From Merdivivens faecigallinarum (GTDB lineage Bacteria; Bacteroidota; Bacteroidia; Bacteroidales; UBA932), in NCBI GenBank assembly GCA_017695055.1, contig JADILY010000091.1, positions 1 to 6,914 of the forward strand: a stretch of 6,914 bases of DNA, in the 5' to 3' direction. Position numbers and translations under genes: made by a program. The notes under the pieces were generated by a model. It was given only the letters and a program-made list of their open reading frames with translations. It was not told where the DNA came from and did not search any database. This document shows positions 1 through 6,147 of this stretch, in pieces; within the stretch, counting starts at the first letter, position 1; each line of letters starts with the position of its first letter.

Positions 1-111
1 GGGAAAGCCGTGTTTGAGTATCTTCCTACGCTTTGGGATGTAAATCCAGACACGTTGGTGAAAAGTTTGTCTAAAGACGATTACCCTGTTTATATATCAA
101 AAGAAAGATAA
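1..111 (+). CDS. C-terminal end of an unrecognised protein (5' end outside window)
   Basis: Frame 1 is open from the first base and gives 36 residues, ending in YPVYISKER before TAA at 109-111. A second in-frame stop (TAG, 112-114) follows directly. The composition (aromatic and charged residues, no runs) looks like ordinary coding sequence, and the other two forward frames are broken by stops in this stretch, so this is most likely the true tail of an upstream gene. I do not recognise the family and assign no function. It lies 16 bases before the point where the leucine-rich-repeat reading frame opens, in a different frame. A single frameshift cannot join the two, because the repeat frame has its own stop at 125-127. 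Confidence 0.6.
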   Translation, partial: GKAVFEYLPTLWDVNPDTLVKSLSKDDYPVYISKER

Positions 112-172
112 TAGTTTGATTACCTAAAATAACCCCGATGCGGTAAAGGTAATTGATTTTCCTGATGCAAAC

Positions 173-1414
173 TTGAAGGCGTATTTGGTTGAAAACTATG
201 ATTTGAACGGTGACGGGGAGATAGATACCGGGGAGGCAGCCCAGATTACGGATATCACACTCAATACCGCTTATTCGACAGATGACAAAAAAGTCAAGGA
301 TGTTACAGGACTTGACAGATTGGTGAACCTTGAAATGCTTTCGCTTCAGGGAGGGCTTTATACAGAAATAGACCTTACCCCTTTTGCCAAGCTCAAATCG
401 GCTAATGTGAAGATCAGCAAGAATCTTGCTATTGTAAAAATTGCCGGGAACGCTTCCATAACCGAACTCGATGTCACGAATACGGGTATAAATGAATTGG
501 ATTTGACCGGCTGTGTTTCTCTGACAACACTTACATGCGGAAGTCTCGGTTTGACTTCGTTTGATTTCATTGTTGGAGGAGGTGAGTCGTTGCAAGTGAT
601 AAACAGTACTTTCAATAGTCTGTCATCATTGGATATGAAACGTTTCCCTAACCTTACCAATCTTGACATACAGTATAATGATGGAGACATCGTTTCCGTA
701 GATTTCAGCGCAAACCAGAAACTAAATTCGCTGGCCATATCCAACAGCAGCATGCCTGTTGATCTGGACTTGTCGTCTTGCCCTGAACTGAGTTATGCGA
801 AATTGACATCATGCGGCATTACAAGTCTGCTTCTTCCTCAGGTTTCCAATCTCAGCACTTTGGAAATAGGGAGCAATGAGCTTTCGGAGTTAAATTTGAA
901 AGGAGCGTCAAAACTGTCAAGGCTTTTATGCAACAGCAACAATCTTACGTCACTCGATTTGAGTTCATGCGCGATGCTTACTTATCTGGATGTACGCAAT
1001 AATTCATTGACAGATTTGAATATTGACGGTTGTACTGCCATTACGTACTTCAGCGGTGACAACAATCAGCTGTCGGACGCGTCGATATTTTATCAGTGTG
1101 GCGAAATCACGCACATAAGCCTTCCGGGCAATAATATCACATCGTTTGATCCGTCCAACTTGCCTATGCTCGGTGCGCTTGATCTTGCGGACAATGATTT
1201 GAAAGGAACATTGGACATTTCTACCATGCCGGATCTGAACATGCAGACCGATGTCATAGGCAATCCGTCATTGGAGAAATTGTATATCAGCGAATCACAA
1301 GCAACCGCGCTTCGAATGCCGTTCTTCAATGTACAAATAAAATGGGACGAAGAAACCACGGAGGTGCTGATTGTGGATGAAAACGGAGAAGTGATACCGA
1401 ATCCGGGTGCATAA
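173..1414 (+). CDS. Leucine-rich-repeat protein with EF-hand-like loop, apparently missing its 5' end
   Basis: This is a leucine-rich-repeat protein of the Bacteroidetes surface or lipoprotein type. About a dozen units of roughly 21 residues follow the pattern LxxLDLSxCxxLTYLxxxxN, for example LTSLDLSSCAMLTYLDVRNN near residues 260-279. Residues 10-21 (DLNGDGEIDTGE) form a canonical 12-residue EF-hand calcium loop, with D, N, D, G, I and E at the expected positions. A block of the type FPDANLKAYLVENYD followed by such a loop typically opens these proteins after the signal peptide. Here that block starts before the only usable-looking start (TTG 173): the frame is open from 128 and already reads VIDFPDAN at 149-172. 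There is no ATG, signal peptide, lipobox or clear ribosome site upstream, and the first in-frame ATG lies inside the repeats. The gene is therefore probably 5'-truncated, a decayed copy or a donor cassette; an unusual start is the alternative. The C-terminus (IVDENGEVIPNPGA) looks natural and carries no sorting domain. A role in protein binding is expected from the fold; the ligand is unknown. The family call is firm, the start is not. Confidence 0.8.
   Translation: MKAYLVENYDLNGDGEIDTGEAAQITDITLNTAYSTDDKKVKDVTGLDRLVNLEMLSLQGGLYTEIDLTPFAKLKSANVKISKNLAIVKIAGNASITELDVTNTGINELDLTGCVSLTTLTCGSLGLTSFDFIVGGGESLQVINSTFNSLSSLDMKRFPNLTNLDIQYNDGDIVSVDFSANQKLNSLAISNSSMPVDLDLSSCPELSYAKLTSCGITSLLLPQVSNLSTLEIGSNELSELNLKGASKLSRLLCNSNNLTSLDLSSCAMLTYLDVRNNSLTDLNIDGCTAITYFSGDNNQLSDASIFYQCGEITHISLPGNNITSFDPSNLPMLGALDLADNDLKGTLDISTMPDLNMQTDVIGNPSLEKLYISESQATALRMPFFNVQIKWDEETTEVLIVDENGEVIPNPGA
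200..235 (+). other. EF-hand-type calcium-binding loop in the LRR protein
   Basis: Twelve codons encode DLNGDGEIDTGE. Loop positions 1, 3, 5 and 12 are D, N, D and E; position 6 is Gly and position 8 is Ile, matching the canonical EF-hand or dockerin-like calcium loop. Only one such loop is visible, so it is probably a structural calcium site at the N-terminal cap of the repeat solenoid, not a paired regulatory EF-hand. Calcium binding itself is inferred from the motif. Confidence 0.65.
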
Positions 1415-1453
1415 CAAGAGCCGGCAGGGTCCAAGCATTGTTTTGACAAAAGT

Positions 1454-1496
1454 GGATGCGCTTTATCTTCGGATGGAGCGCATTTATCTTTTTTTT
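1454..1496 (+). terminator. Rho-independent terminator after the LRR gene
   Basis: The arms ATGCGCT (1456-1462) and AGCGCAT (1477-1483) are perfect complements. Inside them TT (1463-1464) can wobble-pair with GG (1475-1476). ATC (1465-1467) pairs with GAT (1472-1474), closing a TTCG tetraloop at 1468-1471. GG at 1454-1455 can also wobble-pair with TT at 1484-1485. After a short spacer comes a run of eight T (1489-1496). It sits 39 bases after the LRR stop codon and should insulate the LRR transcript from the regulator gene. Confidence 0.8.
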
Positions 1497-1503
1497 AATT
1501 TTG
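1496..1503 (+). promoter_or_regulatory. Bacteroidetes-type -7 element for the regulator gene
   Basis: TAATTTTG matches the Bacteroidetes housekeeping -7 consensus TAnnTTTG exactly. It begins on the last T of the terminator run and lies 22 bases before the regulator ATG, which would give a very short leader. No clear -33 TTTG was found at the usual distance; that region is occupied by the terminator stem. AAGGAA at 1508-1513 is a plausible but distant ribosome binding site, 12 bases before the ATG. Confidence 0.45.
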
Positions 1504-1525
1504 CAAAAAGGAATGTTTTTAAGTT

Positions 1526-3172
1526 ATGTGCAAGTTTTGGTTATTTACAGTGCCATTGGCGGTATGCGTTTTTGCCGGCCACGTCCCTGCAAAAGGTGAT
1601 GTTACCGGAGAAACTGTGCATGCGTGCAGTACCCTGTCTGTGGCAATGTTTAGTATGGATGGGAGTAATTTATTAGATAACAATAAATTAGATAATTCAG
1701 ACAAAGAAAATCCAGTCAAAACTCTTCTTGACTCGGCGGATTATTACGAATCGGATTTATGCAGTTATTCCAAAGCCATAGAAATTTTAGAAAGAGCTCA
1801 GGGGTTCCTGCCGCAATATCCGGACAGGCATCAGGAGGCCGTCATCGAATACAGGCTTGCAAGGCTTTATTTGAAAAAAGAGTTATATCACAAGACACTC
1901 GAACATGTTTTAAAGGCTCAGGACATTTTCAGCGGGGAAAAGGACACCTGTGCCATTCTGGACTGTTACAATCTGCTCGGTGTCATATATTATATATGCA
2001 GGGAATACGGGATATCGAAAGAGTATTTTGACAAATTCGCCATGGGAGCCAAGGAGTTGAACGATACTACACGGATAATATCTTCTATGAACAATGCGGC
2101 TCTTCTGGCAAGTACTGTCAATGATACGGCGGCCATGCATAGATTGATAAATCAATCAATCGATTTGTGTTCCATGCAAAAAGATTCTGTGCGCCTTGGC
2201 AAATTGTATCTTAATGTGTTCGAGGCTTATCTGGGTCTCGGGGATACGGCGAAGGCTTCCGAATGTCTTTCTTTTGCGGAAAATCTGATAAATTCGGATG
2301 AAGACAGAGGAACATATTATATGAAACTCGGGCTGCTCAGTTCCATGTACGGTAAGATAGAAAACGCGATAGTACAATTGAATACAGCATTGGAATATTT
2401 CAAAAACGGCGAATTTGAAAAGAAAAAGCTTTTTTGTCTGAATGTCCTCCATAAATTGTATGCTGAAAAAGACGATTGGGAAAAAGCTTACCACGCATTG
2501 GAGTATTATTACGAAATAGACGGTATTACCGAGGATAAAGATGTACTGTATGAGTTGTTCCGCTATCAAAGTGAACAAAAGATAAAGGCCGTCGAAAGCA
2601 AAGAGCAGGCGAAACAGAATAAAATAGTGCTCATTTCTTTTTCAGTATTGAGCCTGCTTTTGTTGGTGGTGATGTGTGTTATCATGAATATGAAGAAGAA
2701 CAGATTGATGGTAAAATATAAGGAAAACGAACTTGCCAACGAAGCAAAGATATTGGAAATGAAGAAACTCCAGCAGTATTATATCGACAAGTTAGCCGAA
2801 AAGACTGTGGATGAATTGAATGTATTGAAAAAAGGCATAAAAGAATCCAACATCCGCAATAAAGTCAATCAGATTTCGCGTGAAGTATTGCGCTACAAGT
2901 CCGATGAAAACAATTGGGGCGAACTGAGCCGTTTCATGCCGGAATATAACAGTCCTTTTTATCAGAATCTGATACGCGAATTTCCGAATTTGTCCATAAA
3001 TGAAAGAAGACTGTGTGTCTTGCTCAACAAAAATATGACTACAAAAGAAATCTCGGAGATAACACAGCAATCCCAGCACAGTATAAACACTGCGAGGGGG
3101 AGACTGAGGGCCAAATTGGGTATTACAGACAATAAAATCACCCTTCAGGAATTTCTTTCCAAATACAATTAA
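1526..3172 (+). CDS. TPR / transmembrane / LuxR-type HTH transcriptional regulator
   Basis: This 548-residue one-component membrane regulator is of a kind common in Bacteroidetes. A hydrophobic N-terminus (MCKFWLFTVPLAVCVFAGHV, residues 1-20) looks like a signal sequence. Residues about 75-330 are amphipathic helical pairs with the spacing of roughly six degenerate TPR units. One transmembrane helix lies at about 367-388 (VLISFSVLSLLLLVVMCVIM), followed by basic residues and a coiled coil at about 390-440. The C-terminus (about 488-548) is a LuxR/GerE-like HTH: LSINERRLCVLL, then TTKEISEITQQSQHSINT as the recognition unit, then ARGRLRAKLGI. Expected topology is TPR outside and HTH in the cytoplasm (inferred). 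There is no receiver domain, so no phosphorelay is evident. The start is fixed by a stop only 3 bases upstream (1520-1522) and by the signal sequence. The gene has its own terminator-insulated promoter region and is followed after 107 bases by three lipoprotein genes, its most likely targets. Confidence 0.88.
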   Translation: MCKFWLFTVPLAVCVFAGHVPAKGDVTGETVHACSTLSVAMFSMDGSNLLDNNKLDNSDKENPVKTLLDSADYYESDLCSYSKAIEILERAQGFLPQYPDRHQEAVIEYRLARLYLKKELYHKTLEHVLKAQDIFSGEKDTCAILDCYNLLGVIYYICREYGISKEYFDKFAMGAKELNDTTRIISSMNNAALLASTVNDTAAMHRLINQSIDLCSMQKDSVRLGKLYLNVFEAYLGLGDTAKASECLSFAENLINSDEDRGTYYMKLGLLSSMYGKIENAIVQLNTALEYFKNGEFEKKKLFCLNVLHKLYAEKDDWEKAYHALEYYYEIDGITEDKDVLYELFRYQSEQKIKAVESKEQAKQNKIVLISFSVLSLLLLVVMCVIMNMKKNRLMVKYKENELANEAKILEMKKLQQYYIDKLAEKTVDELNVLKKGIKESNIRNKVNQISREVLRYKSDENNWGELSRFMPEYNSPFYQNLIREFPNLSINERRLCVLLNKNMTTKEISEITQQSQHSINTARGRLRAKLGITDNKITLQEFLSKYN

Positions 3173-3185
3173 AATTGTATCAGCG

Positions 3186-3207
3186 GTTTATACATGCATG
3201 TGTAAAC
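3186..3207. promoter_or_regulatory. 22-bp dyad, candidate operator or RNA hairpin
   Basis: The half-sites GTTTATACATG and CATGTGTAAAC are inverted copies, with one pair differing between the arms (T opposite G, still a wobble pair in RNA). The core ACATGCATGT is a perfect 10-bp palindrome. It starts 14 bases after the regulator stop codon and ends 72 bases before the next ATG. No T run follows, so a standard terminator is unlikely. The position would suit an operator for the upstream HTH protein acting on the lipoprotein operon; that role is inferred. Confidence 0.45.
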
Positions 3208-3249
3208 AATGTATAATAACTCGGCGTTACGTGTTGTTTTCTTTCGCAT

Positions 3250-3257
3250 TACTTTTA
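3250..3257 (+). promoter_or_regulatory. Weak candidate -7 element ahead of the lipoprotein operon
   Basis: TACTTTTA matches TAnnTTTG except at the last base and lies 22 bases before the ATG at 3280, the same distance as the -7 element of the regulator gene. A -33 TTTG at the normal distance was not found. Read-through from the regulator gene is an alternative source of transcription. Confidence 0.22.
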
Positions 3258-3279
3258 ATTCCCAGAACGAATTAAAATA

Positions 3280-4479
3280 ATGATGAATATGAAATGGAAT
3301 GTTTTGTCATGCATGTTTGCTTTCATTCTTGTTTGCGCTGTTGCGGGATGCAACCGTGACACGAATGTATCTTTGAATCTGGCGGAAGCCGAAATTAATC
3401 TTGTGATGGGACATACTCACAAGCTCAATGCGGAAATACGTCCTGTCACAGCGGAAGTCGAATGGTCGAGCAGCAATCCTGAAGTGGCATTTGTCAATAG
3501 CGAGGGGGTTGTAACTGCAAATTATTTAGGGGAGGCTGTAATTTACGTTTCCTGCGGACAGGCCATGGACTCGTGCTTGGTGACCGTCATCGGTCAGGCG
3601 GCTGAATCAATAACGTTGGATATAAACGAGATGTCGTTGTTCGAAGGGGACACGCTGCAACTAAATGCTACTGTTTCGCCTGAAGATACTTATAATCGCA
3701 CTGTAATATGGAGCAGCAGCGATGAGAGCGTGGCTGTTGTATCGGAAACAGGCAAGGTGACTGCCCTTTCTCCAGGAGAGGCACTTATAACGGCAGCCAT
3801 AGACGAAGTGTCCGCCAATTGTGCCATAACCGTGATCGATGTCCCGAATGTGGGTGATTATTATTTTTCTGACGGGACTTTCTCACATGATTTGCAGGAT
3901 GGAGAAACTCCGCTCGGAATCATATTTTGGGTAAACGAGGACAAAGTATCCGGCAAGATGGTGGAACTCGGCGAGGCCTCCCTTCCTTGGGGTACAAGCG
4001 GATATGCTTTTGAAAATTATGACCGTTATGACGGTAGTGCCAATACCCTGAATGTTTTGCAGAAACTTCACGAGGACGGGCTTATCGAAGCTTTTCCGGC
4101 CTTTGAGTATATAGACAGTCTGAACACTGCCGGAGAGATTGATTGGTATCTGCCTTCAACGGTCGAATTGAAGCAGCTTTATTGCGCCATAAGCGGTGTC
4201 AAGTGGGTAGAGGACAACCCGGGAGAAGGAGAGCAGGTCGATTGGCCTGATACCGGCATGGGGGTTCTTGTCGGGGACGAATGGGCTGCTAACCGCGATG
4301 CTTTCAATGCAAGGATAGAAGCTGCGGGAGGCACGATTCTGAATTTGAGAGGATATTCGTACTGGTCTTCGACTTCAAATAATCTTGATACTGTATACCA
4401 GATATTTTTACATACCGGGGTCGGTTTTATGATAATCAGGGAAGGTACCAACCGTGTAAGGGCGATTGCAGAATTTTAA
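3280..4479 (+). CDS. Lipoprotein with two Big_2 domains and a DUF1566/Lcl-like C-terminal domain
   Basis: This 399-residue secreted lipoprotein has the signal peptide MMNMKWNVLSCMFAFILVCA ending in lipobox VAGC, with Cys24 as the lipidated residue. Two bacterial Ig-like group 2 domains follow at about 29-104 and 108-186. Both carry the hallmarks W-S-S-S-[ND]-x-x-V-A and G-x-V-T-A. The first also has a cysteine pair (Cys92, Cys99), while the second keeps only Cys181. Residues about 192-399 form a DUF1566/Lcl-type domain: VGDYYFSDGTFS, PLGIIFWV, WYLPSTVEL (289-297), YWSST (361-365) and a terminal RVRAIAEF. Related domains adopt C-type-lectin-like folds and act as binding or fimbrial modules; the ligand here is unknown. 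Three in-frame ATGs (3280, 3283, 3289) could start the protein; all keep the signal peptide. An A-rich leader replaces a clear Shine-Dalgarno. It is first in a three-gene lipoprotein operon, 24 bases before the next gene. There is no clear surface-export acidic run after Cys24. Confidence 0.87.
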   Translation: MMNMKWNVLSCMFAFILVCAVAGCNRDTNVSLNLAEAEINLVMGHTHKLNAEIRPVTAEVEWSSSNPEVAFVNSEGVVTANYLGEAVIYVSCGQAMDSCLVTVIGQAAESITLDINEMSLFEGDTLQLNATVSPEDTYNRTVIWSSSDESVAVVSETGKVTALSPGEALITAAIDEVSANCAITVIDVPNVGDYYFSDGTFSHDLQDGETPLGIIFWVNEDKVSGKMVELGEASLPWGTSGYAFENYDRYDGSANTLNVLQKLHEDGLIEAFPAFEYIDSLNTAGEIDWYLPSTVELKQLYCAISGVKWVEDNPGEGEQVDWPDTGMGVLVGDEWAANRDAFNARIEAAGGTILNLRGYSYWSSTSNNLDTVYQIFLHTGVGFMIIREGTNRVRAIAEF

Positions 4480-4503
4480 AACAAGCAAATAAAAATATGG
4501 ATT

Positions 4504-6108
4504 ATGTTCAAGCATAGATTAACAGTATTTACATCGATTTTGATTTTTATGTCGGCATTGTCTTCGTGTTCTGTAAACGGCGATGATTCGAGTGGCAGTT
4601 ATGAAGAAATTGGAGTTTTTTCGGTCACGGCATCCGGATTCACTGGCGATAACGGTGTAGCGGACGGATTGTTCGGATTCGAGGACGGTGACTGCATAGG
4701 ATTGTTCGCCGTAAATGACGGAGCGATAGAGATTGACAATTTATGTCTGAAGGCGGTAAAGACGGACGAAGGCATGGCATGGACTGTTTCTTCTGGAGAC
4801 ACGCTTTTTAATTCGGAAGCATCATACTATGCGTATTTCCCGTATGCGGAGTCGTTGCCTGAAGATGTAAATGCGGAAGCTACTGACGCATTGGGCTTTT
4901 TCGCGGATATGATACACGTATGGGAACCGGCTTCCGATCAGAGCGATTTACATGGCGGATTCCGCAAATCCAATCTCATGACAGGTTCGGGTACATTGTC
5001 TGAAGGCACGCTGGTTCTGGATATGGTCCCGCGCATGCAGCTTTGCGTATTCGAATTGCCAGGCATCCGTTACCGTTTTACCAATACGGATTATTCATTG
5101 ACCGATTATTCCGTCCCATCGCGTATGGTTTATTCAGGCTTCTCCCCATATGAAAATGGTACTAAGTCTTATTACATAGTCAATCCTTACCTGCAAAACT
5201 CGGTAGAGGGTGCGTACTATTCAGGCGGAGAGGAGACAGAATGGACTTTCAGCGTATCGGATCCGGGCGGATGTTCCGTCTTGGAAATCGGGGGAGGCTA
5301 TTCGGAAATCGAACACAATCTTCAAATAGGTGACTTTTTTCTTGCGGACGGTTCGTTGATGTCTAAAGATACAGACGAAAGCGAAGTGAAATCAGCAGAT
5401 GTCATAGGAATAGTATTTATGTTGGATCCGTCCAGAATAGGTGAAGCTGAAAAAGAGGCGTTGGGAGGGGATGCCCATGCTTTGGTCGTTTCACCAATGA
5501 ATTCGCTCGATTCATACATGAGATGGTATACCAATTATGATGATTTGACTTTTTCGCGGGACGAGAGTGAGATAGGACTGCCCGCCGTATTGTCTGAAGG
5601 CAACCCTTCAGCTACGTTTTTGAATGCCGATTCGGATATAAGCGGTTACAGGAATACCCATTTGATTATTACGGAACGGGCTGAAGATGTGGAAAAGGGG
5701 TATTATACGCCTTTCAAGTCCGCTGTTGATTTCGCGCAGGAAGCAGGAGGGCCTGTAGACGGGCTCAACACTACGGGGTGGTTTTTCCCTTCATATGGAC
5801 AGATGATGGACGTATTCAGGGCTTTCAGCGGTTGCGAGCTTGGCGTTGATGAGTATTTTTACGAATGGGGGGATGAATGGTACTGGAGTATTCCGGGTGC
5901 CGGGGATTTTTCCGAAATTCTGAATGCGGCCGCTTCCAAAATATCAGATGACCGTAAAAACGATTTACAGTTAGGGGAAATATTCTGGACTTCCACTCCA
6001 GTAGATGATTCCAGAGCCTGTAACATAGGTTTTTCCGTGGATTATGTAGATTGCATATATGAGTACAAAAGCAATGGAGGCTTTTTACGCCCTGTCTTGG
6101 CTTTTTAG
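4504..6108 (+). CDS. Fimbrillin-like lipoprotein with divergent DUF1566/Lcl-like C-terminal domain
   Basis: This 534-residue lipoprotein has a signal peptide ending in lipobox LSSC, with Cys22 lipidated, followed by SVNGDD, whose acidic pair may help surface export. Residues about 36-270 resemble the fimbrillin (Mfa-like/FimA-like) N-terminal region of Bacteroidetes: VTASGF, then GDCIGLFAV with an alternating ligand-like segment, then YYAYFPY (108-114) and a MVPRMQLCVFEL strand. The C-terminal part (about 270-534) parallels the end of the preceding gene: IGDFFLADGS, ADVIGIVFML, GWFFPSYGQMMDVF (425-438), FWTSTPVDDSRA (494-505) and a terminal LRPVLAF. The N-terminal assignment is moderate because the fimbrillin family is very divergent. 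No cleavage site or polymerisation strand can be confirmed by eye, so it could be a tip or accessory pilin, or a stand-alone surface lipoprotein. It is cotranscribed in all likelihood, with 24 bases upstream and 39 downstream to its neighbours. Confidence 0.8.
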   Translation: MFKHRLTVFTSILIFMSALSSCSVNGDDSSGSYEEIGVFSVTASGFTGDNGVADGLFGFEDGDCIGLFAVNDGAIEIDNLCLKAVKTDEGMAWTVSSGDTLFNSEASYYAYFPYAESLPEDVNAEATDALGFFADMIHVWEPASDQSDLHGGFRKSNLMTGSGTLSEGTLVLDMVPRMQLCVFELPGIRYRFTNTDYSLTDYSVPSRMVYSGFSPYENGTKSYYIVNPYLQNSVEGAYYSGGEETEWTFSVSDPGGCSVLEIGGGYSEIEHNLQIGDFFLADGSLMSKDTDESEVKSADVIGIVFMLDPSRIGEAEKEALGGDAHALVVSPMNSLDSYMRWYTNYDDLTFSRDESEIGLPAVLSEGNPSATFLNADSDISGYRNTHLIITERAEDVEKGYYTPFKSAVDFAQEAGGPVDGLNTTGWFFPSYGQMMDVFRAFSGCELGVDEYFYEWGDEWYWSIPGAGDFSEILNAAASKISDDRKNDLQLGEIFWTSTPVDDSRACNIGFSVDYVDCIYEYKSNGGFLRPVLAF

Positions 6109-6147
6109 AAGTTATCGTTGATTAATAGGAATATATAAAGAATAACA

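Noticed and set aside
119..153. Small inverted repeat (ATTACC at 119-124 with GGTAAT at 148-153) as a terminator or recombination site
   Set aside because: It is only six pairs with a 23-base loop and no T run, and its right arm lies inside family-like LRR coding sequence. It is compatible with chance.
1..172. Joining the upstream gene tail (1-111) to the LRR gene as one frameshifted gene
   Set aside because: The tail ends in two stops in its own frame, and the LRR frame has a separate stop at 125-127, so one frameshift cannot connect them. The tail also does not look like a signal peptide.
1407..1676. Forward 89-codon reading frame across the LRR end and regulator start
   Set aside because: It overlaps the terminator, the promoter and the regulator's signal sequence in another frame, and its product shows no domain or signal. 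It is a shadow frame.
3173..3279. Small RNA or riboswitch in the regulator-lipoprotein gap
   Set aside because: Beyond the single dyad there is no layered secondary structure or recognisable aptamer, and the region is only 107 bases with an A-rich leader.
4340..6108. An active diversity-generating retroelement inside this window
   Set aside because: No reverse transcriptase motif, accessory gene or template-like near-repeat was seen, and the two lipoprotein 3' ends are not near-identical DNA. Only the fold-level resemblance is kept as a hypothesis.
1360..6108. Type IX secretion C-terminal sorting domains or LPXTG anchors
   Set aside because: The LRR protein ends in a short acidic tail and the lipoproteins end in RVRAIAEF and LRPVLAF, which belong to the DUF1566-like fold. 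No sorting-domain or sortase motif is present, and lipobox cysteines already give the anchor.
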